A stretch of 64,000 bases of DNA, from NCBI RefSeq assembly GCF_905115235.1, contig NC_051851.1, positions 116,754,868 to 116,818,867 on the forward strand. Direction: 5' to 3'. The DNA comes from Hermetia illucens. Lineage: Eukaryota; Arthropoda; Insecta; Diptera; Stratiomyidae. Shown piece after piece: positions 1 to 11,262 of the stretch (within the stretch, counting starts at the first letter, position 1; every line of letters begins with the position of its first letter). The notes under the pieces were generated by a model. That model saw only the letters and a program-made list of their open reading frames with translations. It did not search any database and had not been told where the DNA came from. A program made the position numbers and the translations under genes.

Positions 1-800
1 GCAGTTTGTACGTCTCGGGTGGTTCTTCCCATGATGTCGATATCTTCAGCATAAGCCAGTAGTTGGGTGGACTTCAAGAGGATCGTACCCCTCGCATTAA
101 CCTCAACATCACGGATCACTTTCTACAGAGCTAGGTTACAAAGGACGCATAATAGTACATCCTTGTCGTAGATCGTTGTTGATGTCGAATGGTCTTGAGA
201 GTGATCCTACTGCTTTTATCTGGTCTCGCACATTGGTCGGGGCCAACCTAGTCAGTCTTATCAATTTCATCGGGATACCGAATTCTTTCATGGCCGTGTA
301 CAGTTTTACCCTGGCTATGCTATCATAGGCTAGGTAGGCTAGGTAGCTTTGTACTGATGAAGGGAGTAAGTTGCTCCCGAAATATATATATACATAATAA
401 AATAAAATTGTAGTTTTGGAGTAAGCTACTGGTCTATCAATTTTAGACTTAACTACAAACAGAAGGCAATATTTAACATTCTTCTTAAGGCAGCTTTAAA
501 GTCGATGAATAGATGGTGCAACTGTTGTCCATATTCCAACAGTTTTTCCATCGCTTGCCGCAGAGAGAAAATCTGATCTGCTGCTGATTTGCCTGGAGCG
601 AAGCCTCTTGGGTATGGGCCAATTATATTCTGGGCGTATGTGGCTATCCGGCCTAGCAAGATAGAGAAGAATATCTTATAGATGGTACTCAACAACGTGA
701 TAACTCTATAATTGCTGCACCGCGTGATATCCCCCTTTTTATGTATGAGATAGCTAATGCCTTGTTGCCAGTCGTCACGCATTGATTTGCTGTCCCCACT
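1..800 (-). mobile_element. RTE-A LINE fragment (reverse transcriptase region)
   Basis: Read on the minus strand, this encodes reverse transcriptase fingers and palm matching the better copy at 11.3-13.2 kb: LIHKKGDIT, IIGPYPRGFAPGKSAADQI and HHLFIDFKAA (motif A), then past 333 the stretch DSIARVKLYTAM. Motif A is split by about 150 bp of foreign DNA (roughly 333-485). The copy runs off the window edge at base 1, so its 3' end is unseen. At the other end it abuts a PTR repeat near 800. It is a dead copy. The clade (RTE/BovB-like) is inferred from the RT and the C-terminal tail of its sister copies. Confidence 0.85.
345..395 (+). other. hammerhead-ribozyme-like motif in an insert
   Basis: CTGATGA (354-360), a possible stem GGGAG/CTCCC with a 7-nt loop, then GAAA (379-382) reproduces the conserved hammerhead core order. 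Flanking TTTGTA and TACATA could pair as stem I (5 of 6 positions). One extra A lies between CTGATGA and the stem, and stem III would be minimal. It sits inside the insert that splits the RTE-A fragment. Activity is unproven and chance is possible. Confidence 0.3.
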
Positions 801-968
801 CCCTGTAAAGATGAAATTTACTGCATGTGTGACATTCACAGTTCCCACCTTCTCATCAAATTTCGTATCAATCGGTATAACCGTTTCTGCGTGTGAAAGA
901 CAAATAGACATACATTTAACCGATATTAATAAAGTTTTGGTTTACAAAGAAACCTTCACAACGACTTG
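800..968 (+). repeat. PTR family fragment (tail end)
   Basis: Right-hand part of the palindrome-tail repeat: CAAATTTCGTATCAATCGG, a degraded GACAGACA tract, CCGATATTAATAAAGTTTTGG, then a degraded terminal hairpin. It matches the tail of the longer copy at 22,003-22,547. It is non-coding. Confidence 0.7.
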
Positions 969-999
969 AATAGAGAGTTCGTTTTTAAGATGGAAGTGG

Positions 1000-1190
1000 A
1001 AGAATTTCAACATTTTCCGATGGCCTGTAACTGGTGTGGAGAAGAGTGGCCACTGCCTTAGAAAACCGCAACATTGCATCAACAATAAACGCGGCAGTGG
1101 CAGCATCATGGTGCGCTGTGCTATGGCATCTAAGGGGCCAAGGTCCTAATATACATAATCCAGCAAAACCTCACTAAAATGGGCTACCTT
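1000..1190 (+). mobile_element. Tc1-like transposase remnant
   Basis: A short stretch translates in pieces to the central Tc1 transposase block, with GSGSIMVRCAMA near 1,090-1,125 corresponding to the family's GGGSVMVWG core. It is followed by a segment like LIYIIQQNLTKMGYLDI. Frames shift between the pieces, no inverted repeats are visible, and the rest of the gene is gone. It is an old dead fragment. The assignment rests on the block order, not on a full domain. Confidence 0.6.
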
Positions 1191-1479
1191 GACATAGTAA
1201 GGGAGTATACAGTAGTTACGACAGTGACGTTGGGGTTCCCATAAGTTATAAATAGTTTATGACAATGACAAAAGACACAGCCATGGTCATTAATGGCTGC
1301 TCTACAACGTCGAAACGACCCTTCGTCATCCACCTCAGAGCCCGGAGCACTTGGAACAGGATCTATGAAAAAGGGGAATAAGGTGTAAAAAGAATTTAGA
1401 GGGTCAGATATAGAGCTCTACTCCTGCAGAAGTTACCGAAAGGCTTCAAGAATTACAAAATTGTTGAAAACTACCGGGA
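1191..1479. other. unassigned stretch
   Basis: No ORF, repeat or splice-supported exon recognised. Composition is like the surrounding transposon debris. Confidence 0.4.
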
Positions 1480-2420
1480 ACTGACTGAAACTTCAACTTC
1501 ATTGGGATACTTTAGGAAGTGGATGTTACCTTGTTGAAGAGAACGTTGTACATACATATGTACTATATAGTACAGGGGGACAATGTATACAATGTACAAT
1601 ACAAACAATTTAATCAGAGCATTTTGAATTTCGAACGCCTTATCTACAGTTTCAATCAACTTGACCAAAATTTCCAATGACAGCGAAATCTTCCGCAACA
1701 ATACGACCATCTCTGCCAGTGGCTCTAATTTCTTTATTTCATTCAATGCCCGAATATCGATACTGATCTCCTACCCCTCGGACTCCTCAATTGTCGAACG
1801 TCACTGCACATCAAGCCAACATCAATACTGAACAAAATGCAAATCTCGCTGTCTGTCTACGGTACGCTGTCTGTCTACTAGTACGCTAGTCGCCTGTTAC
1901 TTTTTGTGGATTTTAGGGTAGACATATTATTAAGAGAGCCTCTTCCCCCTGCGCGTCCTAACCGCCCGCGAGGATCTATCTCTATTTAACATTCCCTCCT
2001 TCAGGTGGAGCTGATAGGTAGTGGCCATCTATGTGAGACTTCCCTGAAACTGGCACTATGTCCGTGCCATCTTTCCAGCACTTTAGCATTTAATAGCAAA
2101 GGCAAGAGCCTCAATTCGCATCTCCTAATACATACAGATGGCACAAAATCATTGCTAAATAAATAATCAGATCTGCCAATTTTGGGCCATCTACACACAT
2201 TCACATAGGTGAATTATGGTTTTAACTTTTGCTATTTATGAATTGCGCTTGGAAATTATCGGAAGATGGCATGGGAGGCCACAGGGTGCGTTTCTGAGAA
2301 ATCCCGCACATACAGTACGATGTAAATCTATTCAATTTAGAAGAACGGGGGCGAGAATTTTAGCAAGTAAACATGCTCATTCCAAAATCCTCGAAATGAA
2401 TAAGTCACCAATATTGGTCA
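1480..2420. repeat. R900 repeat, copy 1 (possible old LTR)
   Basis: This roughly 0.9-kb block has a diverged direct copy at 6,940-7,790. Shared landmarks in the same order are ATTTCTTTATTTC/ATTTATTTCTTTC, GCCATCTATGTGA, TTTAATAGCA, CAAATAAATAAT-type, CCATCTACAC and GAGAAATCCCGCA. It is non-coding. Two direct copies about 5.5 kb apart could be long terminal repeats of a destroyed element, a dispersed repeat, or a duplication. LINEs and a SINE have filled the DNA between them. Confidence 0.6.
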
Positions 2421-2639
2421 TATGACTATAGTACGAAATGCATTCTGACAAGAGTTATTTGCTCAGTAATGGGCCTTCTGATGTTGGCTCTTTGTTGCCA
2501 TCAACATTGTCCGGAAATGAGGTGTGGAATGGAAGATTACCATGAAGGCTGTGTCCTATGCTTTTATGCAGACACAATGTCCATTAAAAGGGATAAATTA
2601 CGACAATGATCGGAGGAACAACCCGAGTCGTACGATCTA

Positions 2640-3180
2640 ACTTAATCCAAATCGAGCAGGCCGCCATTGTCGCGAAATTTTGGGCTGCACCTTAATAAAC
2701 GCAAGACGCAATATACATATCTGTTGGCAACGTCAGCACCAAAAACGGGAGAAGCTATAACATCAAATAGCATTGATCAACTGAGAACAATAAAAATAGG
2801 AGAATACAACTTTGAAACCGTTGATAATTTTTCTTATGTGGGTTCGGAAATCACACCCGATAACAGCTACAACGGTGAAATCCCTGTATGGTTATTGGCA
2901 ACCAACAGCTCACAAAAACTGTTCCGCTCGAAACGTCTCACCATAGAGCTTTTAATGTACAAGCCAATGATTTTGTCAGTACATAAGCACTCCTTGAAGA
3001 CTTTATTATTAGCAAGAAAAATTGAGAACATTTTCCCGCGTTTGAGAGAAGATTCCTTCGAAGCCCAAAAGGCCGTGTGGGTGAGGATGATCCAGCCCGG
3101 AAAGCTTATAAGCGGGATATCTATGGTAGAAGAAAGGACGTGGCAGACCCTAAGAATTCTCAATACCAAGCCACCATTAT
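2640..3180 (+). mobile_element. RTE-A LINE fragment (RT thumb to C-terminus)
   Basis: Encodes the C-terminal half of the RTE-A protein with gaps: a degraded version of LGLHINEGKT, then KIGEYNFETVDNFSYVGSEI and the region around [15 protein letters not shown]. It lacks the (ATG)n tail. An RTE-B copy begins directly downstream near 3,185, so two different LINEs lie head to tail here. Several frame changes mark it as dead. Confidence 0.8.
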
Positions 3181-3184
3181 AACA

Positions 3185-4850
3185 ACTTGAGGAATAGTCT
3201 GGCCCGCCGCGAATTAAATAGGAGCGACTATGAGATAAAAAAGAAGAAATGATTTCACTTACGCAATCGCCGACCATTAACAATATCGAAGAAACAAGGA
3301 ATAAAGCTAAAAACATGCTCAAAGCAGCCAATACAACCCCTGGTATGATAAATGGTTCATTAGCTGAGGTGCTTGACTTTGAAATGACGATGCCCAAATT
3401 AAAGTCCACGAAAAGAAACACTTCTATCATAAATTCGTTAATAAAACACTGGCAAATTTGTAAGAATTGCCAAATTTATAAGAATGCGAAGTGGGAAGCA
3501 AAGAAAACCATCGCTCTTACCCGAGCGGGTTTTTACAAAGAGTTTTATGACAAACTGAGCATTGTTGGACGCGAGAGGGACTTGTATCGACTTGCTAAAA
3601 GACGATCCACACGCACACAGGATATCAAAACTTCTGGTGACAAGAACAATATGTTACTTACGAACGAAGGGCCCCGACCAACAGATAGCTGGAATACTTT
3701 GAGTAGATTTTATTCGAATATCAATAAACCTCCACTTCCACATGCACTACTAATATTTGGAGCAATTCCATAAAAGTCCAAAAAGCAACCAAACCAATGA
3801 AATTAGGGAAAGCAACAGACCTGACGAAATTCCAGCGGAGCTCTCGAAAGAACAACTCCGGTTCAGTAAGTTCTTCAATTGAGTTATTAAGAAGGACAGA
3901 ATGCTTGTCAAGAAAGCACGACCGTTCGAAAAAGTTGCCCATCAGTATGTTAAAACTACTGTCCGGCCGGGTTATTATGTCATACTATGAAAATCTTTGA
4001 AGTAACTGTAAATCAACTTGACTTTATCAAGAAGGCTAATTATGAAGAAACACCGTGACAAGCATCGCCATTTGTACATTGCATTTCTGAATGTAGAGAA
4101 GGCATTTGGCCATGTGCCATACAAACTCATGGTATACGTTATAGAAAATTACCGTAATCCAAAGACTAAAGCTCAAAGTGGGGTGGGTGTATCAAAAGCG
4201 CTTCTTGTCTCTGGAACCAGCCTTTCATCACTCTGATGGATATAGTCACATGGGACATCCAAGGTCTAGTGCCTTACACGCTGCTCTATCTGGATGACGT
4301 TTTCCTAGTGTCCCATACTATAGCTGATCCTGAATAACTAAATGATCGCCTCATCCAATGAAACAACCATCAACAACATTTTAAATTCAAAAATTTATCA
4401 CAGTGTCCTTCACGCTATCGCCCTTTATGTCTCTGAATGCTGGCCGCCAATCAAAGCAAATACACGGCGCCTCGCGGCAATAGAGACAAGGATGCTACAT
4501 TGCATCAGTGCCATAATACGCCATGACCACATCCAAAAGGAGGATATTCGGAATCAATATGGGGTTGTACTGATCATGAAAAAATTGCGTAAGCGGCGTC
4601 TTTGATGGTATGGGCATGTAATTCGTCTAGAGAGAATTAACTTGCTAAATTTGATCTAAGTATGGAGGTCAATAATAAACATCCAAAAGACGTACCGAAG
4701 CCACAATGATTTGAAACGCCAGATAATGATTTCATAGTCTCACGACTCAATCCATATCAAACGTATGACGGAGCAAAACGGTGCAATCGACCAAAGTGGC
4801 GCGGCCCGCTCTTGAACAAGGCAATGACAGAAGGAAAAGAAGAAAAATCC
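3185..4850 (+). mobile_element. RTE-B LINE, degraded
   Basis: Decayed copy of the second RTE-like family. Recognisable pieces in order are an endonuclease-RT linker (YNPW..., RDLYRLAKRR), an RT finger block (KAFGHVPYKLM), a YADD-like YLDDVFLVS, a thumb region (ALYVSECWPPIKANTRRLAAIETRM) and the tail block HDHIQKEDIRNQYGV. Its 3' end, near 4,850, has the family's GAAGAA-rich tail and is followed at once by a SINE. There are many frame breaks. Orientation and family are set by alignment to 5,635-6,838 and 30.6-33.9 kb. Confidence 0.8.
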
Positions 4851-4864
4851 CTGATGACCTCACA

Positions 4865-5130
4865 GCTGATAACAATGCAATTGTACAAGGCTATCCGTAC
4901 GGATGGTCGCGGTTCAAATCTTACTGGTGGCAGTCGGATTTGTATCGTGATTTGACACCGGATACCAGACGACTCAACTATGAATGAGTACCTAAGTCAA
5001 ATCAGAGGCGAGCGCAATGGTCACCACGTTGCCTCCGACAGACTACCCTGTAGTGTACCGTTACGGTTTTGAATGAAGTGCTCTAACAATCTTCGTTGGA
5101 TGCGCCAACGATTATTCGACGATTAATATT
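4865..5130 (+). mobile_element. tRNA-headed SINE, copy 1
   Basis: Starts with a tRNA-like head holding a box B match, GGTTCAAATCT (4,911-4,921). The body follows (GAGTACCTAAGTCAAATC, ACGTTGCCTCC, AGTGTACCGTTACGGT, GAATGAAGTGCTCTAAC) and the 3' end is TGCGCCAACGATTATT. A short deletion has removed part of the CACTTCAAGGCCCTGATCC block present in the other copies. It is Pol III-type, non-autonomous and non-coding. Confidence 0.85.
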
Positions 5131-5634
5131 ACAATGTAGGCCGCCAAAAAATCGGCTTCGCAATAAGCGGGATTCGCATATTGGGCCATTTGAATATTTT
5201 GCGAGATCTCATCTGCGACATCATTCGTATCAGGCTTATTTATCTTCTGCAAAATGCTTCTTTGGTAGTTTTGCAACTGCAGGTGGAATTTTTCCACATA
5301 CTTCGGGTGAACTCCTGTTGTATGTGAGGACAGCTCGGTTATTTGCGGTAGGCTCCCCTAGTGGGAATTTCATGGTGGTTGTGGCTATGCTCAAGCGAGA
5401 AGAGACCTTCGGGCCTCGACGTGGTGTTGCGTATCAACACGGGTGCCGTACTCCATAGTTCGGTAGAGATTTAGGTAATTCTTGCATCCACCAGTATGAA
5501 TGATAAGTCATGCACTTGGTATAGACTGGTACCGTTGTTGCTTGTCTCAGCGGGGCTCTGATTGTGGTCACAAAATCAATCCGTGTCTGAAGAGGACCGT
5601 AGGATTAAGTCTCACGACAGGTGCCTACGTAGGT
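5131..5634. other. unassigned stretch between SINE and RTE-B
   Basis: Two short overlapping ORFs (5,112-5,297 minus and 5,096-5,458 plus) show no recognisable domain and look like chance. Nothing else can be supported here. Confidence 0.4.
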
Positions 5635-6838
5635 AAGGTCGAGGAGGAAATAAAACGAATGAAATCGGGGAAAGCCACAGGACCTGACGACATTGCATCT
5701 GAGCTCTGGAAAGCGAGGAGCTGGGACCCAACACTGTGGCTCAGTGAATTCTTCAACCGGGTTATTCAGAAAAGAAGAACACCATTTGACTGGCAAGAAA
5801 ATAGGATCTAGAGAAAGCGTTTCACCGTGTACCACACGAACTCATCTAATACGCTTTACGACAACACTTAGTGCCAGAAGAACTCGTGTGGTGGGTTCAA
5901 TTGCTCTACCACGATCCGAAAAGTAAAGTTCGAAGTATGGCGGGTGTATCGAAACCGCTTCGTGTCTCTGTTGGTCTTCATCAAGGAAGCGCCCTCTCAC
6001 CACTCCTCTTTGTCTTTGTTATGGACACCGTCACACGGGATATCCAACGTCCAGCGCCCTACACACTGCTTTATGCAGATGATGTTTTCCTAACATTTGA
6101 TAGCAAAAATGATCTCGAGCAACTTGTTCAAAAATGGAATGATCGCCTCATGCAACACGGTCTCAGATTGAATTTAAACAAAACTGAATTTTTGACGACC
6201 GATCCCCATAAAACAGGCTGTCAGTGCAGTGATCTGCCCAGAACTGCGCGATTTAAATACCTCGGGTCAACGCTATCAGCCAATGGAGAACTGCGTTATG
6301 AAATTGCTTCACACATTAACGCAACCTGGATGAAGTGGCGTACCACAACTGGTGTTCTTTGTGATCGACGTATCAACGAACGTCTCAAATCTAAAATTTA
6401 CCGCAATTTCGTCCGTCCTATCGCTCTCTATGGTTCTGAGTATTTGCCGACTATAAAAGACAATGAACGGCGTCTTGTGGTAATGGAGACGAAGGTGTTA
6501 CGTTGGACTAGTGGCGTCACACGTTTAGATCACATTCGAAATGAGGATATCCGCGATCGTTATGGGGTCGCACCGATCGTGGTAAAGTTGCGAGGTCACG
6601 ATTGTCGTGCTAACGAGAATTCACTTGCCAAGATGGGTCTGAACATCGAAGTCGATGGTAAACGACCAAAAGGCAGGCCTAAACAATGGTGGCTTGATAC
6701 GCTGAGTGGGGATTTGAAAGCCTCGAGATTGTACCCAGATCAGGCATTCGATAGAGCCAAATGGCGAAACTGATCACGACGAGCCGACCCCGCCTGTGAA
6801 TAGGACAAAGGCTGAAGAAAAAGAAGAAGAAAAAGATT
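5635..6838 (+). mobile_element. RTE-B LINE, internally deleted, 3' end present
   Basis: Begins at the RT finger block EEEIKRMKSGKATGPDDIASE. An internal deletion joins DWQENR to the motif-A side (KAFHRVPHELI). A 300-codon ORF (5,871-6,773) then carries GLHQGSALSPLLF (motif B), LLYADDVFLTFDS (motif C, YADD), RLMQHGLRLNLNKTEF, YLGSTLSANGELRYEIASH and the C-terminal KRPKGRPKQWWLDTL block. It ends in the GAAGAA-rich tail near 6,838. C-terminal and thumb sequence resemble RTE-1/BovB-type LINEs. It is dead: no endonuclease remains and part of the RT is missing. Confidence 0.9.
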
Positions 6839-6939
6839 AATTATTATACCATAAAAATTTGAAACCAAATACTTGGAACAAAAAAAAATTTATAGGCACA
6901 TACATACAATGTAAAATCGAATTTCACAAACATCTAAAC

Positions 6940-7790
6940 TTTGAAGGTATTCTACAAGAATGTAAACTAAATTGGTGCTTCCACAAGAATTTTAGTTTTA
7001 AATCAGAACATTTTGGCCTTTGAATGCCACATCCATACCAATTGTGAAGGCCATGTGTTCATGCCTACGTACATATATCCATAATGTTTTTCGAAACCTA
7101 AATTCAGCGAAATTTTCGGCAACAATGCGACTTATGTTCATGGTCGCCTCCTTACTACTAAATAAAGAATTAGAGAAAGATAATTAGATAGAAATCCTGG
7201 CCTTATTCATTCCTTTATTTCTTTCAATGGCCACTCTAGCTAAAATATACTGTTGTCGCACAAGGTTTCTGCCATGAAGCCAACATACCAATCACTGATC
7301 AAATATTTTTGTGGGAATGCAATTCTGCCGTCTCGACTGACCGCCGTAGTAACAACTTTCCCTGAGTTTTAGAGTAGATTATCTAGACTGTCATATTCCC
7401 CCTACTCTCTCCAAACGGCCCTGGAACCAATCCCTATTCAATATTCCTTCCATCACATCAAGCTGGCCATCTATGTGACGCTTCTAAAGAATCCGTTCCA
7501 GGTCGTGCTATCTTCCACCAGTTCAGTGTTTAATAGCAGGGACAAGGACTCGGATCCGCATCTTCTAATGCATATAGATGGGGGAAATCGTCAACAAATA
7601 AATAATTCCAACTGGCAACTCTGCGCCATCTACACGGATTAAAATAAGTTAATTGTGGTTTCAGACTTTGTTACTTAAGGATCGGAGCTTGGAAATCATC
7701 GGGAGATGGCACCAACACCGTCGGTTTGTGTCTGAGAAATCCCGCATATACGGTACGATTTGAATTGGTCTGAAAGGGTTGTTGTAGTGC
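6940..7790. repeat. R900 repeat, copy 2 (possible old LTR)
   Basis: Direct copy of 1,480-2,420 with frequent substitutions and small gaps. Best-kept anchors are GGCCATCTATGTGACG, CATCTTCTAATGCATATAGATG, GCGCCATCTACACGGATT, GAGCTTGGAAATCATCGGGAG and GAGAAATCCCGCATATACGG. The divergence suggests an old event. No coding potential. Confidence 0.6.
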
Positions 7791-8062
7791 TAAGGGAATC
7801 AACCCGTGACAACCCGGATCTGACATCTGTAGAATCAACTTTTTGCATCAATTAAATATCTATGTAGATCTATAGAATAAATATTGCTCAAATGGGCAAA
7901 GTGATTTTTGGATATTACGAGTTGCTCAGAAATTAGAATTAAACAGGGAAAGTGCGGTATGTAGTTTATGTCGATCGCAGGTCATGAAGCACGAATTGAC
8001 CGGTTCGAACAACGATCGAATGATTTCACTAAAAGAGCGAGAATTAAAGCCAAGGCTCTATA

Positions 8063-9331
8063 TTTGGTTGGGGGAAAAGTAATGTCGTATTTGTGATCGA
8101 ATTTTAATGCTTTATTTAACATACTTAGGATTATCTGAAGTCAAATATGCGCCGTTTTGTTCGCAAACTTGTTGCCATTTAGAAGGCAACTCCATTATCC
8201 CCCTCTTATAAAACCCCCCTCCTTATTTGCAAAAAAACCCAGACAGCCAGTTTTCGCAAGCCTCTTTTGAGGCCAACTTAGCAGCACCAAGAGCGTTTTG
8301 CATGGACCGGAAGAGATAGTAATCACTTGGTGCCAGGTCCAGACTATACGTTGGGTGCGACAGGACATCCCATCCGAGCTCCCGTAGCTTCTGCCGGGTC
8401 ATCAAAAATGTGTAAGGCCGAGCGTTGTCCTGGTGGAACAGAACACCATTCCTATTGACCAATCCTGGCCGCTTCTGGTCAATCGCCTGCTTCAAACGGT
8501 AGAGTTGCTCACAGTAGAGGACCGAATTGAGGGTCTGGCCATAGTTGAGCAACTCATAGTGGATGACTCCCTTCCAATCCTACCAAACACACAGCAAAAC
8601 CTTCCTGGCCGTCAATCCGGTCTTGACGATGGTTTGGGCCGGTTCGCCACGCTTCGACCACGATTTTTTTCGCTTGAGATTTTCGTACGTCATCCACTTT
8701 TCATCACCACCATCCGCTTCAAAAATGGGTCGAATTCGTTCCGTTTCAGCAGTGCATCGCAGGGTTGATTCGGTCCAAGAGATTGTTTTCCGTCAACTCG
8801 TGTGGCACCCAAACATCCAGCTTTTTTTGAAATCCAATTTTCTGCAAATGGTTCCAAACGGTTTTATGGTCCTTACCCAGTTCCTGGCCAATCGAACTAA
8901 TGGTCACATGCCGGTCTACTTGGATAATTTCGACGATTTTGTCGGTTTCTACGACGATTGGCCTACCAGTATGGGGTGTATTTTCGACATCGACTACACC
9001 AGAACGAAATCAATCGAACCAACGCTGTGCGCTGTGCGAATCGTTACAGTATCGGGCCCATAAACAACGACCACCTTCGTTGCATTTTTACCTCTCAGGT
9101 AGTAAAAACGTAAAATATAACGAATTTCTTGCTTGGTGGACTCCATCTTTGACGCGCTATAACTTGAGACTGAAACGTATGATCACAACACTGTCAAAGA
9201 GGCACTTGTAGCACAGATTGTTGTTTTCAAATCACCGTATAGTATGACCCGATGTGATAAGTATAACATAAGATATGTTTACTTGTCGCCATCTATTGAC
9301 AAAATACGACATTTCTTTTTCCCCAACCCAA
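8063..9331 (-). mobile_element. mariner transposon, nearly full length
   Basis: A 1,269-bp element bounded by TA on both sides (8,061-8,062 and 9,332-9,333), with terminal inverted repeats. The left end reads TTTGGTTGGGGGAAAAGTAA and the reverse complement of the right end TTGGGTTGGGGAAAAAGAAA; both continue into ATGTCGTATTT. Length and TA target are typical of mariner. The transposase runs on the minus strand from 9,146 to 8,112. Repeats and transposase are both present, so this is the most complete DNA transposon in the window. Confidence 0.92.
8112..9146 (-). pseudogene. mariner transposase pseudogene
   Basis: From the ATG at 9,146 to the family stop at 8,112 the span is 1,035 bp, equal to a normal transposase of about 345 aa. 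The DD34D triad can be read: GDEKW (about 8,700), HQDNARPY (about 8,435), and LDLAPSDYYLF (about 8,330) with 34 residues between the second and third Asp. The C-terminal MELPSKWQQVCEQNGAY lies in another frame after a poly-T slip near 8,230. A TAG replaces the Trp in CVWWDWKG. Other frame changes occur in the N-terminal third, so no active protein is expected. The start was chosen from family length and the ESTKQEIRYILRFYYLRG-like N-terminus. Confidence 0.9.
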
Positions 9332-9514
9332 TATATGTTTTTTTCAAGAAACCGAAGGTTTATGCACTAGGTATAGCAGATTAATGGGCAGGCTGATAAT
9401 CACATTCCGATTTGTATGTACGCTTGGGACGAAATTCTTTGAAAATTTCATGACTTATTCAGAATACCTTTCTACGCTTCGCAAACTAGAAGAATTACTA
9501 TACATAGGGTCGTT

Positions 9515-10030
9515 TTATAAGGTTTTGTGTGAAACGAAACCTTATTAAAATCTATTGAATGTCTACCTGGCCATCACACCCGATTTTCTCGGAAACCGCT
9601 GAACCGATTGTCATGAAATTTGGTGAGAACATATGGTCTATGTGCCTCTTTACATGTTACAATGGCGCCATTTTGTGTAAAATTTGAAAGGGCCTCCCCA
9701 TACATGCGAAAAGGCGGTGTAAATTTTTTCTTCACAGGATATAATCACGTGGGGTATCAAATGAAAGGTCTCAATTATTACATTCCGAAACTGGTCTTAT
9801 TTCTGATATTGGGTGAAACATAGGAATAGGGCTCAAAATGTGTGCCCTAAAAGTGGAACAGGTCTCGTTCTCAGAACCTGTTTAACCGAAAAATCTGAAA
9901 AAAATCACAGTGATGCATCTATATGGAATCTAGGCCTCAAAATACATCCCATTCCAACATCTGCACAAGTAAAGTTAATAATAGTATATTACCATGTTTT
10001 GGAAATTTACCAGAAAACCCGGTTCGGGTA
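9515..10030 (-). repeat. PTR family copy (reverse orientation)
   Basis: The hairpin end lies at 9,519-9,543 (AAGGTTTTGTG...GAAACCTT). It is followed by the reverse complement of the family body: CCGATTGTCATGAAATTTGG, CCCCATACATGCGAAAAGG, GTGGGGTATCAAATGAAAGG and GCCTCAAAATACATCCCATT. Short ORFs in it are chance. Non-coding. Confidence 0.8.
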
Positions 10031-10189
10031 GGCAGCGGATGAAGTGAACTGATGAAATGGACCACGTGACTGTGCAACGAGTCGCAGGCCAGTACCGCTT
10101 AATAAAACGAATAATAACTCACTCTTTAACGTCCAGCAGAAGTCTCCTCTAAGGTTCGGGACGAATTCCTAAGAGCGAATATAGAATTC

Positions 10190-11262
10190 TCGGAAATGGA
10201 TTCTTTGCATAGATCATGCACTCTCAGACTCTATGCACCTCCTGCAACTCCGAGAATTCTATCTCAGATCAATGGTGATATTACATCTCGGCTGTGTGCT
10301 GATATATCGCTGCTGCAGCCAAAATCAGTTGTGTACTCTGGTGCAGTTTCGGCTGTCAGATTGCACGGTCAGAAGATTCGCTTTCGCGTTATTAGTTTGA
10401 GTGACCGAAGAGATCCACCATGAAAAATTCGCCTGGAACGTTCGCGTAATCGACTAAGCAGGACATTACTAAACTGATTCAAATCAGCACTGGCAATGCC
10501 AGTAGACGGGTGAAAAATACAGAAACTATAGTTGAAATTCTGGACACACTAAAGCAGAAGCGTTCTGTCATATGCACTCGGTTTCGTCATTAGTCGGTCG
10601 GAGGAATTACCTACCTTATCCTCAAAAACGATACAGTACAGAACTCCGCGGGCACAAGACTGATTACTTGCTTACCAACCCTCTACGAATTCATAACGTC
10701 CATTTTTAGTGGAGGGGTCAATGCGCACCTCGGAGTCAACAACATTCTGTCCGAGCAAAAGAGCTGCCGAGCCAGATTAAGGAATTGCAAAGAGCAACTC
10801 ATTAAAAACTCGATAGTTGTAGGACAAACAACTAGAGGCCTAAGAAACCTCTTTAGTTGCTATATCAATTATGCCAAGGTTTTCGACAACGTACCGCATA
10901 CTTGGCTAGTCGATGTCCTACGTCTGTATCGCATTGATCCCAAACTAATTAAGTTTTTGGCGACAGTCATGGAAAGGTAGCATGTCACCTTATCAGTGCG
11001 CTCATCTGAGGGTACCAACACCTCAGAGCCTATCCATATACGGAGAGCATCTTTCACAGGGATTCTTTGAGTCCCAGTTGGTCTTGCAAGGCACTGAACC
11101 CCTTCCATGGCTACTGAATGATGCTAGAGGGCATGGTTTTGCAATAAAGTACATGCTATGTGCGAGCTGAAACACTTGATGTAATTAGATGACATCAAGT
11201 TGTATGCTGGTACTGACGACCCCCTTAGAAATCTGTTACGAATAGTAGACATGTTTAGCCGC
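10190..11262 (+). mobile_element. LINE-D remnant, 5' part
   Basis: Frames in this stretch encode non-LTR reverse transcriptase pieces: SGAVSAVRLHGQKIRFR, ITYLILKND, ITCLPTLYEFITSIF, NCKEQLIKNSIVVGQ, FSCYINYAKVFDNVPHTW (motif A), LYRIDPKLIKFLATVMERW, and a degraded YMDD-type LDDIKLYAGTDD (about 11,190). It is a different LINE family from RTE-A and RTE-B. It breaks off at about 11,262, where an RTE-A copy inserts, and resumes at 13,217. There are many frame breaks. The clade was not identified. Confidence 0.75.
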
